Origin: Posidonia oceanica
Taxonomy: Eukaryota; Streptophyta; Magnoliopsida; Alismatales; Posidoniaceae
Assembly: GCA_037176725.1 (NCBI GenBank)
Contig: JAZBRS010000026.1
Coordinates: forward strand, 148,191,501 to 148,255,500
Direction: 5' to 3'
Length of the DNA stretch: 64,000 bases
Below the pieces are notes generated by a model. That model was not told where the DNA came from and searched no databases. It saw nothing but the letters and a program-made list of their open reading frames with translations. The translations under genes and the position numbers were made by a program. Every line of letters begins with the position of its first letter. Position 1 is the stretch's first letter. Shown here one piece after another: positions 1 to 11,975 of this stretch.

Positions 1-2824
1 CACATCCCCCTAAACCCTAGGAACACACCTGCACAAAACCCCTCCAGATTCAGGTCTTTATCCTCCCTATCTCTCCTGAATATCCTTTTCTCTCTCCTGA
101 TTATTCTTTTTCTCTCTTCTGATTATCCTTTTCTCTTTCCTCACTATTCTACCCCTTTCTTCTTCTCATTTCTTCTCTAAACTCATCATCAACCCCATTT
201 AACACTTCTTAAAACAACTAAAGAGAAAAATCCAACCAGAAAAATAAATTAAACACCTAAAAATAATTCAAAAGAAAATCTAATTAAAAACGAATCAAAA
301 CAACCCAAAAATAGTTAAAACTAATTAAAAACAAATTAAAACAAACTAAAAGACTTAAAAATGATTTAAAACAATTAAAAAACAAATTTCAAGACTTGAA
401 ACAATTAAAAAACAAATTTCAAAACTTAAAGACAATTAAAACCAATCAAAACCCATTAAAAACAATTAAAGAAGCAAACATAAGAAAAACCACTTAAAAT
501 CCTTAAAAAAAATCTAAAAATCCAATCAAAAACCTTAAAACAATCAAAGAAAAATTAAAGCAACTAACAAACTTAAAATCAAAAGAAAAAACATAATCAA
601 AACAATTAAAAAACTTTGAGAAAACAAATAAAAGAAAAAAATTTAGAACAATTAACAATTAAAAAAGAAGACAAACTTAAAATCAAATTAATAAAACTCA
701 AAAACAATCAACAACTAAAAATCGAATTAAAAAACTTAAAAACAATTAACAAACTTAAAATCGAAAAGAAAAACTTAAAATAAACTTAAATCAAGAGAAA
801 ATTTTAAACAATTAAAACAATCAAAGAAAAAAAACTTAAAAGAAGAAAACCATTAACAAACTCAAAAGAATAATTAAAAAGAAAATTAAAAAACAATTAA
901 CTTTGGAACAAATCCAAAAAAAACCAAAACCTAATTATCCTTCTTTTTCTCTTTCTTTCCCTCCTTCTTTCTATTTCTTTTTTATTTTTTTCTTTTTATT
1001 TTCCTTTTCCTTCTCACAGCAACCATCTTCTCCCTCTCTTCTCTTCTCTTTCTTTTTTTTCCAACACCCCTTCTGCTGCCCAATCGACAGCACACTCCTA
1101 CACTTGCACGTCCTACACTCTTCCACGACCTCTGCACCAAGCTGGACCGACGTGCGCCCCCCTTCAGCAGCTGTGCACCTGCAAGCTTCTCTGCCACCTT
1201 ACTCCTCACTCAAGTGCCAGCCAAAACCCAAAACCAAAAAGCCAGTAGCAGCATTGTCCCAACAACACCCACAGACATAGCCAAGCTCTCTTTCTTCCTT
1301 GTGCACTTCCCAGACCAAGAGCCAACCCACGAAATCACCCTCCAGAAGTCATTCAACCCATCTCTTCTCCAAAGCTCAAGAACAACCTTCCCCATTGCAG
1401 AACCACCACCACAGCCATCTGAAAACTCCGAAACTTCGCCACCTTACTCACCCAACAACCACCTTCTCAGGCCATCCAACATTTCACCGCGATGCCACCC
1501 ACACTCCCCGCAAACCACCACAAACACCTTCGGACCCAAACAGCCCAAAAACTTCAAACGCTTCCACCTCCCTCCAGAAGCATCTAAACTCCATTCTGTT
1601 TCTTCCTACACGTTCACCAGACAACCACCTAGTCGTCGGGACCTCCACCTTGGCCTGGAGTGCCGCACACCACCGGAACCACCTCGGCCACCACAGAGCA
1701 TACCAATCCAGACTAGATCCCCCTCCGAGCGGCCGAGCTTGCTTCTGGGCGCACCAGAGGCTTCCCCAGACCACCAGCAACGCCTCCGGATCGCCCCAGC
1801 AGCCCACCACCGTGCCACGCGCCGCCGCGACCTTCAGCAGCTGTGCAGAAATCCACCGAGGTGGGTGGCCCACTCAGGTGCGCGAAAGAGGTAGCAAACC
1901 CCTCCCCTGGTTACCTCTCTCTCTCCTCTTGCTTCTTGGCCTTCCTCCGGAGAGTTTCGTCCACTATGCCGCCCCCAGCAGCTCGCCGGAAGGAGCTTCT
2001 TCCCCGGCGTCGGCAGCCATTGCAGCACGCTTGCACACTCTCCAGCGCCCCGCGATGCCACCAGACGCCGCCCACGCCTCCACCGGACCACGCCGACCTT
2101 CCCCGCACGCCGCCCGGGCCATGCTGCCCTCTCCTCCGCCGCTGCAGAATCCCCCCCGGAGAGCCCCAGCCATGCCTCCTGTAGCATTTTATATTTCTTT
2201 AAGTTTTAAGTTTATTTTTCGTTAGCTTAGGTAGTTTACACATGCATTGCATTAGTTTCCCTTAAGTTTTCAATATTTTCTTTTAGGTCCAGGCACAGTT
2301 TAGGTTTCATTTAAATCAGAAATAAAACCATATAGAATTGCATTTAATATCTATAGTTTCTTTTATTTACATATTAGTCCTGCTGTAGTTTAAATTCTTT
2401 TGATATCTTTTAGTTTTAGTCTAGCTACTTATTTTAATTGCATCCTAGTCTCTCTGTAGTTCAAAACCTTTTATTCACTTTTAGTTTTAGCCCTGTTATT
2501 TGTTTTTATTGCACTTTGGTCCTACTGCAGTTCAATATCTTTTATGTTTCTTAGCTTTTAGTCCAGCAAGTTATATATTTTGGCATCTAAGTCCTATGGT
2601 TGTTAAATGTCATTTAAATGCCTCTTTTTATCTTATTACATTGCTGTTAAGTCCTTCTGTTTATTTTATTTACAAATCAATCCTCAGTTCAGTTGTTAAT
2701 TTCATTTAATTTCATATTTTACCATATTACAATGCACTTTTATTCTGTATTTTATTTTATTTACTTTCCAGTCCTCTACATGTTAGGAAAAGCATTTAAT
2801 TTCATACTTTACCATATTGCATTG
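1..2824 (+). repeat. 5' LTR of element B, first visible part
   Basis: This is collinear with 48297-51104 of the 3' LTR, with scattered substitutions and small indels. In order it holds a pyrimidine-rich stretch (50-180), an extremely A-rich block of AATTAAAA-like words (180-900), a GC-rich block (1080-2180), and T-rich sequence with a recurring GCA-TTTTAGTCC-like word (2226-2820). Frames of up to ~300 codons in the GC-rich block lack a convincing ATG start and protein-like composition, so no gene is called. Confidence 0.85.
2820..2824. repeat. Target-site duplication of element A, left copy (CATTG)
   Basis: CATTG lies directly before the TG of the A LTR and recurs directly after the CA of the other LTR. 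The unoccupied site is visible in the 3' LTR of B near 51100-51104, where CATTG occurs once. Confidence 0.95.
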
Positions 2825-5800
2825 TGTAGCGATCCCGATCGGAATCAGGCTCGCTATATTTAGCGGCGATTGGATCCGAGGAAGAGGCTCAACTCGAAAA
2901 CACTTGAAATCGAGGAGAAAAAGGAAAGATAAGACAAATCAGAGTCGCCACCACGTCTATTAACGGAAGACGAGGAAAACCGGGGTAATGCGTGAATTAA
3001 CGCGCAAAACCGAGCAATAAATGCAAAGCAAAGCAATGCAAAGGAAAACAAATGCAAGCAAATGCAAATGAGATGACTCTAGCCTAGGATAAGGGCAGTA
3101 CGGTCATTGAGGGCCAAAAGACAGGGTAAGGACTCCTGTTACGCGCGGGGAAGGTATTAGGCACCCCCGACACGCCCGAGAATCGGTCTTTCTAGGCTTA
3201 CGCTCGCATACGCAGAAAAATGCAGGATTGATTGCCTATGTGCCTATAAATGCCTAAATGAATGCTCAAGGTGTGCTCTAAGTGGGAAGAAACAAAGCAA
3301 GGAAGTAAACGTGCTCTCTAAATGCTCAACTGCGCTGTCTGTGTTCCGAACCAGGCGAAACCTAGCTCGTGAGAACTCCAGGCAGTAAGCATCACAGCCC
3401 TATATGTAAATGCAGGCGAGAAAGCAAAACAACGAGAAAACCATGCAATGCAGTCGGCATGCAAGGGAAAACGGCGCAAAACACGCAAAACGAGGCGAGA
3501 AATGAGCAACGCACGCAAAACGATGCAAAAGAGTGAAACCGGCATGCAAAACGAGCGGAAAACAAGGCAATACGCGAAACAAGACAAGGAAGCAAAGAGG
3601 CACGCAAAACGGTGCAAAAATGAGAGCGGCACGCAAAACAAGCGAGAAAGCAAGGCAGCGCGCAAAACAAGGCAAGAGCAAAGCAGGCACGCAAAATGGT
3701 GCCAAAACGAGGGCGGGCACGTGAAACGGTGCCAAAACAGCGAAGCATAAACCTCGGAAAAGCCATGCGAATGCAAGAATGCAGGAAAAGATCAGAAGAG
3801 GCCAAAGGGGAGGCGAAACAACGTGTGTGTAAGAACAGACGTCGTTTAGGACCGCTCCGAGTAGGTGTGAAGACCTACAGAGGGGAGAAGGTGCAAACGG
3901 AGGGATTACCACCTCTTTGCGACTGTTTCCCGCTGAACCGTTCCACGGTGTGTCTCGCATGCTGCCCAAAGCTCGCGATGCGATCGGATCGTGGAAAAGG
4001 GGGAAGAAAGTCACATTAAGTGGTAAATCCAGGGAAAACACAACGCAAAACACTCAGGAGTACGCGAAACGGGGATTGGAAGATACAAGCAGAAAGGGGA
4101 GACCCTATTCTACATGCTCAAAGAGACAGAAAGCGAAAACAAGAAAAACTGTGCAAATGGCATGCAAATGAATGCAATGCAGGGGTTCAGGAAGACATAC
4201 CTGGAAATCCGGGAGCCTGATCTGAAATCTGTCTAGTCCATGCTGAAGAGCGCTTCGCCGTGGTCGCCTGGGCAGCTTACTTGAGAAGATCCAATGGTCG
4301 GATTGGAAGATAACGCAGCTTCAAGGCAGGAGGGCCAGAACAGGGGAGAAGAACAGATCTAGGTGTTCAGGAGGTCCTAGGGGTGTGCAAAAAGGTCCTC
4401 CCAGGTGAAAGGGAGCTAAAAATGCTTAGTGTGTGCAAGAAGATGCTGAAATGCAAGACTAGATGGGTGCGGAATGCATGCAAAAGCAAGAAAAAGCAAA
4501 GAGAAGAAACTGGGAAAAAACCAGGAGTTCAGAAAGCATTTTGAAAAAGAAAGGGACCAAAAATGCAAATTTTCCAGAAAACAGGGGTCCACAGGAAAGG
4601 ATTTTGAAAATAGGAGAGGACAGAGGTCCATTTTACAAAAAACTAGGCTCAGAAAGCTGTTTTTGAAGAGAGGGTATACTTTAAAAGAGGTTTTGAAAAC
4701 AGAAAGAAGTCAGAGTGCAATTTTGGAAAAACTGGGGTCTAAAATGCAAATTTTCCAGAAAACAAGGTTCCGGGGAGTCTGGGGGTACTAGTGGAGGGTC
4801 TGCATGCAATTTGGTAAGTATAGGAGCTAGGATTCAACCTAGGGGCAAAATGGTCTTTTCACATGATTTTTCAAAAGATGCAAGGACCTATGTGTGATTT
4901 TTAAATCATGCAGGGGTCAAATATGCAATTTTATATGGAAAACATGCTCTGAAAAACAAAGGACAGGACTACAGTGCAATTTTTAAAAAGGACAGGGTCA
5001 AAAATGCAATACAATAAGCTAAAAATGCATGCAAGAGTTACTGTCCATTTAAAATGGACCTAAATGCAAATATGCAAAAACAGAGGGGAGAGAAATGCAA
5101 TGCAGTATGCAAAATAAGAAAATAAAAGCTAAGTTCCTACAGTGCATGGACTTACATGCAAAAACAGAAACATGCAGGGACCTAGAATGCAATGCAGTAT
5201 GGTACAATGCAAGCAAATAAATGAACTGATTTAAGACAGGACCTACATGCAAAAATCGAAAGCAGAGGGGCTAAAATGCAAAATATTATAACTGAAAAGC
5301 ACAGTAGAAGGACTGAAAGGCAAATACTGGAAAACACAAATAAAAGCTGCAATTTGGCATAGTATTTAATTAGAAGCTAAGCAAAAATAAATGACAGAAG
5401 GACTAAAGTGCAAAAATTGAAAAACTTAAACTAAACATGCAATATTTACATCTAAAACTATACTGAAGAAAAATAAATGAACAGTGCTGATCGTCGACGG
5501 CGACGAGCACTGTAGCACAAAGCTTCAAGAGCTCGTGGCCGCCGACAGGGGAGGCTGAGGAGGCGCAGGTTGGTGGAGGGCGTAGCCGGCGACCGTCCAG
5601 AGCTCTGGGAACGGTCCGGAGCTCGCTCTGCTGGCCGGAGCATCCGGAGAACAGACGACCGGCGCTGGAGAAGAGACGCTGTCCGGCGAATCGAGGACGG
5701 AGCAAGAGGACCGGAAAATCTATTCTAAAGGCTGGGGAAGCAAGAGAAGAAGAAGAGGAAGCTAAGGGAAGCAATAGTTACCTTTTTCTGCGCCTGAGAT

Positions 5801-8628
5801 GTCCTCCCGACGTCGGCGGCTTCAGCAGTCGCCGGTGAAGGCCGTCCGGTCGCTGCGGGCGTCGCCGGCTACTCGCGAAGATTGGAACCGCTTCAGAACG
5901 TCCCTCCGGTGCTTCCCAGGTGGTCAGACGTGAGCTGCGAAGACTAGAGGGAAATCCGGTAGGTTGTGGGTTCAGGGTGGTAGCCGGAGGCCGGGGGGAG
6001 TTGTTGCTGCTCGTCTGGTGGAGTGAAGCCCTCCGGGAGGTTGCTGGAGGTTCGGCGAGTGAGGTTGGATGCTCGGAGAGGGTTTCTGGAAGGTGTGGAG
6101 TGGAATTGGAGCTGGGTTGAATTTCTGGTCAGTGGCTGATGCAGGTGTTTGTTGTGTTGTTTGGGATCTGTGGTGAGAGTTAGGGCCGGAGGTCTGGGGC
6201 TCTGGAAAGGTGGGATGCTGGCGAATGTCTGGGTGGATTTTGGTGGGATCTGGTGGACGGGAGTGAAGGGAATTCGGGAATGGGTTCAAGTCGGTGGCAG
6301 TTGGCTTTCAGAGGGATTAGGTAGTGATTTGGGTGGTGGAATGGCTGTAGAAAGGTGAGGGGAAATGGCTGTGTTTTGGGTGAACTTGGGGGAGTAATCG
6401 AGAGAAAGATGGAGGCCTGAAGTGGTGCTGGGGTATTGGAAAAGAAAGAAGGAAGTTTGCTGAATTTTTCAAAGAGGAAAAGAGGAGGACTGGGTGTGGG
6501 GATTGGGTTCAGATGGGTGGCCTCTCTCCGGGATGTCGAAGACTCACAAACACTCTCTTCTCCTCTCTCTTTTCTCCGGAATTGGAAGGAATGCCGGGGA
6601 GAAGGAAGGAATGCACAGGTGGGGAAGAAGTTGGAAACTCTGGTCTCTGGTTCGCTCTCAGGTCTGCTCTCTCTGGTTCTGGATTATCACTCGCACTTGC
6701 TAGCTCACACTTGTTCTCCCTCTCCCCTGGATTGAAGGAACGGACGGCTTATATCCGGAGGAGGCGCTGCTGGGCGCGAGCTGAGAATTCAAACTCAACT
6801 GGCGGTTACTGCAGCGGAGGGGACGGGGCGACCGGCTCCGGATTTGGTGCTGAGATGGAGGAGACGGCGGGCTGCTGTAGACTGAAATGATGGAGCTTCA
6901 AAATTCAAATGGGAGGAGGGAATGGCAGCTGGCCGTCGCGGGAAGAACTGCAGAAGAAGTTTGCAGAAGGAGAAGGAGGAAGACGGAGTGCGTGGGCCGG
7001 ACTATGCTGCGGGCCGTAGAAGAAAAATAAAAGAATAAAAAGAAGAAACGGGCCGGAGGGCCCAGTGAAGAAAGGGAAGAAAGAAAAAGAGAAGTAAGAG
7101 AGAAAGAGAGGGTAGAATGGGGAAATAAAATAGGTAAAAATAAACTAAAAATAAATAAAAATATTAGAAGAGTTGTGCTGTAGATTAGGATTTTAATTAA
7201 GATTTTTAATGGTTATTTTGAGTTGATTAATGTGTTTTGGGCTTGATTAGGGTTTTAGGGCTTTGGTTTTGTTCTTAATTGGTTTTCACTTGATTAAATG
7301 TTTGTTAAATCTTTTTTAAATTGTTTTAAAAATTGTATTTCCCTTGTTGGACACTTAGGATATTAATTAGGATTTTTTAGGATTTATTTTCCTATTAATT
7401 AGGGTTGGTTTTAGGTTTTTAAGTTGTAGTCTTCTTAGGGTTTTTTCTTTCTTAAGTCTTTTAAGTTATGTTTTGATTTTTATTTGTTGATTTTTCTTGA
7501 AGTTTTTGGTTGGGTTTTTCTGGTTTGATAGGGTGCTTTTTAGGTCTTTCAGATGTGTTTTTCTTTTCTTTTTTAATTAAGTTTTTAACTTGTTTTTCTT
7601 ATGTTTACTAGGTTAAGTCTTTTGCCTTCTTTAATTACTTGTTTTAGTATTTGATTTTTTTAATTCTTCTTTTTGGGTTTGTTTTTTAATTCTTCTGATG
7701 GGTTTTTACCTTTGGTGGGTTTTGATTTTATTTTAGCTTTTTCCTTGATTTTTCAGTGTTTTCTTTTGATTTGTTTTGCATTTTTAGTTTGCATGCTTGG
7801 TTTTCTTTTTAGCTTGCTTTAGTTAAGTTTAAGTTGTTAATTGCTTGTTTAATATTTTTTAATTGTTTTTCTTAGGGTACTGATTTGTTTGTTTTATGTT
7901 TTGAGGTTTTGCAGATTTGTATGGGTTTTTGTGGATTTTTGCAAAAGGGAGAAAAGGAAAAGAGAAGGAGGAAAGAAATGGAAAAAAGAGGGAGATAAAA
8001 GGAAAAAAGATAGGTTGGAGAAAAACGATTTTTAAAAATTCAGAAAAAGTGTTAAAAATAAAGTAAAAATAGGGATAAGATAGAGGAGGGATAGAAGCAC
8101 AGAGGGGGCCCACAGCCAGACCAGAAAAAGGATAAGAAAGGGATGAAAAGAGAGATGATAATCAGGAGAGAGAGAGGAGAGAGAAAATGATAATCCCGGA
8201 GAGAGAAAAGGATAATTTGGGTGAAAGAGGGTCTTAATGGTCTTGGAATGGGGTGAAAATTGGTGAGTGGGTAGTCTAGGGTTTGAAGTCTTGGGTCTGA
8301 AGTTTTGGTTTGATTCTAAGGAGGTTTTGGAGGGGTTTCAAGGTGTAGAAGAAGGGTAGTTTCTCCTAAGTTTTCTAGGGTTTTCAAGGATGGGTTGGGT
8401 TTGGAAGTTCCTAGGTTTTTGGGTAGGTTTGTTGAGTGGATAGTGGTAGGTTTTCCTATAGATTTTGGTTAGGTTTTGAGGTTGGGAAGGGGGGTAAAAG
8501 TTTAGGTCAAAATGGGCTGATTTTGAAGGGTAGAGAGGAGGATTAGGGTTAGGGTTTGGTTGGGGTTTGATCCAGCAATCACCAAGAGGGCTCCAAGGGT
8601 CCAAGCCTGCCTAGATGGGGTGTCAACA
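2825..8628 (-). repeat. 3' LTR of element A (5.8 kb)
   Basis: It starts TGTAGCGATC and ends GGTGTCAACA on the + strand. Read in element sense (right to left) it contains a telo-box region (8541-8557), purine-rich DNA in + reading (7900-8200), a block that is A-rich in element sense (7110-7880), a GC-rich block (5470-6900) with a TATA-like word at 6748-6756, a phased ATGCAAATTTT/GGTCC block (4440-5420), a splice-donor-like site at 4200, a GCACGCAAAACGGTGC tandem block (3430-3745), and the conserved LTR end. Open frames here are low-complexity translations of the repeats. Confidence 0.93.
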
Positions 8629-8695
8629 GATGCCCCTCCCTGAGCGAGGGCAAGCGGAGCGCGGCCGCTGCTCAGGGTTGACAAGACACCCCATC
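8614..8695 (-). promoter_or_regulatory. Nested inverted repeats framing the PPT of element A
   Basis: The outer arms GATGGGGTGTC (8614-8624) and GACACCCCATC (8685-8695) pair perfectly. The inner arms CCCTGAGC (8638-8645) and GCTCAGGG (8670-8677) also pair perfectly. The polypurine tract lies between outer and inner arms and overlaps the inner one. Element B has the same arrangement with a compensating change in the outer arm. A folded RNA at the priming site of plus-strand DNA synthesis is inferred. Confidence 0.7.
8629..8641 (-). promoter_or_regulatory. Polypurine tract of element A
   Basis: In element sense it reads AGGGAGGGGCATC and directly precedes the TGTTGACACC start of the 3' LTR. 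The identical tract precedes the 3' LTR of B. This is the usual primer site for plus-strand synthesis in LTR retrotransposons. Confidence 0.88.
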
Positions 8696-9173
8696 TGACC
8701 GACGGGAGCAGCGGGTTGCTATGGGCGTGAGCTACTTATTCGGCGGATGCACCGAAGATCGTAGCCCGTTGCCGCAATGCAAGATGCCAGTGTAGATGGA
8801 TGCTGTGCTGTGTGTGATATGCTAAATGCAATGCAAGAGTTAGTATAAAAGTTAGTGCAGTTATAAGAAAATGCTGATGCTGTGCAAGTGATACTGATGA
8901 TGTTAAAGTAGTATGCAGTGCTAGCTAAGAAAGTGCTGAGATGATGCAGAAAGAAAATGATAAAAAGGCACGATGTGGTGCGAATGTCCGGCAGGGAGGC
9001 CAGACTTGCACGACAAAGCGAAGGAAAACAGGGTGCAGCTGGTCCCCGCCCGGGGAGCAAGCTAGCAGGAAAGAAGGGTGCGAGGGGAGAGAGGCCAACT
9101 CTCCTATCGCAGAAAGGGGGTGCGTGACTTCGTCTTCCTGGGACAAGGTCACGCCGAAAAGAAGAAAAAAAAT
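8696..9173 (-). other. 3' UTR spacer of element A, no gene seen
   Basis: About 480 bp between the PPT hairpin and the hairpin array. It holds short ATGCAATGCAA-like words (8770-8950) and a moderately GC-rich stretch. Element B has a matching GCATTGCAT-rich stretch at 47160-47330. No plausible coding frame is seen. Confidence 0.5.
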
Positions 9174-10282
9174 GATAAGGTGACGGGCTTATCGTCTGGA
9201 TAGTTTACGGTCCTATCAACCGGGAGTGACAGTTTACGGTCCTGTCAACCGGAGCAGTTGTGAGTGATAGTTACTGGATATCAGCCGTATAACATGGTTG
9301 TGGGATAGTTTACAGTCCTATCAACTGGCGGATAGTTTACAGACCTATCAACTGGCGGATAGTTTACAGACCTATCAACTGGAAGCCACAAACCATGAGT
9401 GATAGTTACTGGATATCAGCCGTATAACGCAATGCCGGATAGTTTACAGTCTATCATTTGGAGCGACAGTTTACGGTCCTGTCAACCGGCGGATAGTTTA
9501 CAGACCTATCAACTGGAGGATAGTTTACAGTCCTATCAACTGGAAACGGCATTGCGAGGGACAGTTACTGGATGTCAGCCGTATAACATGATTGCGTGTG
9601 GTAGTTTACAGTCCTACCAACTGGTGGATAGTTTACAGACCTATCAACTGGAGCGACAGTTTACGGTCCTGTCAACCGGCAGATAGTTTACAGACCTATC
9701 AACTGGAAACGCGCAATGATGAGGGATAGTTACTGGATATTAGCCGTATAATGCAATTGCTGGTGATAGTTTAGGAGTATCAGCCTAACGACAGTTTACG
9801 ATCCTGTCAACCGGTGGATAGTTTACAGACCTATCAACTGGAGGATAGTTTACAGACCTATCAACTGGAAACCGCAATTGCAAGGGACAGTTACTGGATG
9901 TCAGCCGTATAACGTAATTGCACGCGATAGTTTACAGACCTATCAACTGGAGTGACAGTTTACGGTCCTGTCAACCGATGGATAGTTTACAGACCTATCA
10001 ACTGGAAAAGTGCAATTACGAGGGACAGTTACTGAATGTCAGCCGTATAACACAACTGCGGGCCGACCATGGATCGACCAGAAGATAGTTTAGGAATATC
10101 AGCCTGAGATAGTTTCGGATATCAGCCTAGCACGAGTGATTGATAGATGATAGTTTCGGATATTAGCCTAGCATGAGTGATTGATAGATTGATAGTTTCG
10201 GATATCAGCCTAGCACGAGTGATTGATTGATTGATAAGAGGGGGCAAGATCATGATGAGAATGATAAGATATCGGACTTATC
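9174..10282 (-). repeat. Hairpin-repeat array in the 3' UTR of element A
   Basis: About forty short units occur, many spaced 26-27 bp. Each is an inverted repeat around a loop of constant length. The major type is GATAG-N9-CTATC (for example 9199-9217 and 9331-9349). Arm variants are compensated: GACAG/CTGTC at 9228, 9465, 9655, 9790 and 9954, and GGTAG/CTACC at 9600. A second type is TGATA-N9-TATCA (9265-9283), with compensated GACA/TGTC forms at 9560, 9886 and 10024. GATAAG-N8-CTTATC hairpins bracket the array at 9174-9193 and 10263-10282. Element B has the same bracketed architecture in its 3' UTR. Tandem repeats downstream of pol are known in Tat/Ogre elements; the compensated arms are read here directly. 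Confidence 0.85.
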
Positions 10283-10319
10283 GGCCGGCAAAGAGGGGAT
10301 GAGGTAATGATGAGAAGTT

Positions 10320-10712
10320 AATCTAAAGAGGGGGATGAGATCATGATGAGAAATTAATCTAAAGAGGGGGATGAGATCATGATGAGAAATTAATCTAAAG
10401 AGGGAGATGAGATCATGATGAGAAATTAATCTAAAGAGGGGGATGAGATCATGATAAGAAATTAATCTAAAGAGGGGGATGAGATCATGATAAGAAATTA
10501 ATCTAAAGAAGGGGATGAGATCATGATGAAAAATTAATCTAAAGAGGGGGATGAGATCATGATAAGAAATTAATCTAAAGAGGGAGATGAGATCATGATG
10601 AGAAATTAATCTAAAGAGGGGGTGAGATTATGATGAGAAATTAAACTAAAGAGGGGGATGAGATCATGATGAGAAATTAAGCTAAAGAGGGGGATGAGAT
10701 CATGATGAGAAG
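10320..10712 (-). repeat. 36-bp tandem repeat, about 11 copies
   Basis: The unit begins AATCTAAAGAGGGGGATGAG and repeats every 36 bp (starts at 10320, 10356 and so on), with few differences between copies. It lies in the 3' UTR between the hairpin array and the 55-bp repeats. No counterpart of this unit is seen in element B, so it probably expanded recently. Confidence 0.88.
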
Positions 10713-10720
10713 TGTTGATT

Positions 10721-10885
10721 GATAAGATATCGGACTTATCGGCCGGCAAAGAGGGGATGAGGGAATGATGAGAATGATAAGATATCGGACTTATCGACCG
10801 GCAAAGAAGGGATAAGGGAATGATGAGAATGATAAGATATCGGACTTATCGGCCGGCAAAGAAGGGGTAAGGGAATGATGAGAAG
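10721..10885 (-). repeat. 55-bp tandem repeat carrying GATAAG-N8-CTTATC hairpins, 3 copies
   Basis: GATAAG starts at 10721, 10776 and 10831, an exact 55-bp period, each paired with CTTATC 14 bp later. The same hairpin also occurs singly at 10263-10282 and 9174-9193, where it brackets the hairpin array. Confidence 0.8.
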
Positions 10886-11029
10886 AAATCATCCCATGAC
10901 GCCAGGAACGTCATGGGGGAAAGGGGGAAGGAATGATACCAAGGGGCGATCAAAAGATGCCCCTGGTGTCGGGATGACACCAGGGGTCGGCCAGCGCGTC
11001 CTTGGCATCGAAAGCAGAGAGTGATGACA

Positions 11030-11710
11030 AGAGTGTCGTGCTTGTCAGACGAGTAGTTTGGGGTACCAGCCCGCAAGGGACTCAGCTGAGGGCGATCAGC
11101 TGGGGACTCGGCGGGGGATGACCAGCCGAGAAGAGTGTCAGGTTGACGGACCTTTCGCCGAGCAGTTTTGGGGTGCCATCCCACAGAGATAAGGATCCAG
11201 CTGGGGGCGACCAACTGGGGACTCGGCTGGGGATGACCAGCCGAGAAGAGTGTCAGGTTGACGGACCTTTCGTCGAGCAGTTTGGGGTGCTAGCCCGCAG
11301 AGATAAGGATCCAGCTGGGGGCGACCAACTGGGGACTCGGCTGGGGATGACCAGCTGAGAAGAGTGTCAGGTTGACGGACCTTTCACCGAGCAGTTTGGG
11401 GTGCTAGCCCGCAAGGGATAATGATCCAGCTGGGGGCGACCAACTGGGGACTCGACTGGGGATGACCAGCCGAGAAGAGGACTCAGCTGGGGATGATCAG
11501 CTGGGGATGATGCCACAGGGCGGCCAAAAGATGCCCCTGGTATCAGGATGATACCAGGGGATGGCCAGTGCGCCCCTGGCATCAGGATGCAAAGACAGAT
11601 AAGCGAGTGGATGGAAGATAGGTTGACGGACCCATCGCCGAGCAGTTTGGGGTGCCAGCCCACAGAGGAGAGCGGTCCAGCCGGGGATGACCAGCTGGGG
11701 ACGCCGGATG
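11030..11710 (-). repeat. About 115-bp tandem repeat in the 3' UTR of element A
   Basis: AAGAGTGTCAGGTTGACGGA occurs at about 11131, 11246 and 11360, a period of 114-115 bp. Each unit also contains a CAGTTTGGGGTGC word and a CAGCTGGGG/GACCAGCC segment. Units toward 11480-11710 are rearranged. A remnant is visible near 45700-45760 in B and near 57140-57180 in C (words like CAGCCC...CTGCTTGGCGATAGGTCCG), so the unit is old and the copy number recent. Confidence 0.75.
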
Positions 11711-11975
11711 GCGGAGCTTGATGTCGCGGTCCCGCAGATGCTCTGGGCCCCGGATTGGGTGCTGAGGACTTTGCCGCGCTGGGATGTCTGCAAGTCTGAT
11801 TAGAGGGCCCAAAATAATGATGATGATGATATGCAATGCAGCAAAGAGTCTTGATGTGCAAGCAGAAAGCAGAAACAGTTTCCATTGATATGATCTTGAT
11901 AAGTACAATGCCTGCGGCAGGCCAGAAATGTACAGCACAATTTGAAAGAAGACCACATGATGGTCGCACAAGGGC

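Noticed and set aside
1299..2225. 308-codon proline-rich frame in the LTR of B, repeated at 49579-50505
   Set aside because: No ATG start, low-complexity composition. Presence in both LTRs follows from LTR duplication. Overlapping frames are equally open in this GC-rich block.
9199..10230. CRISPR-like array
   Set aside because: Regular repeats with inverted-repeat character, but spacers are themselves repeated and the context is a plant retrotransposon 3' UTR.
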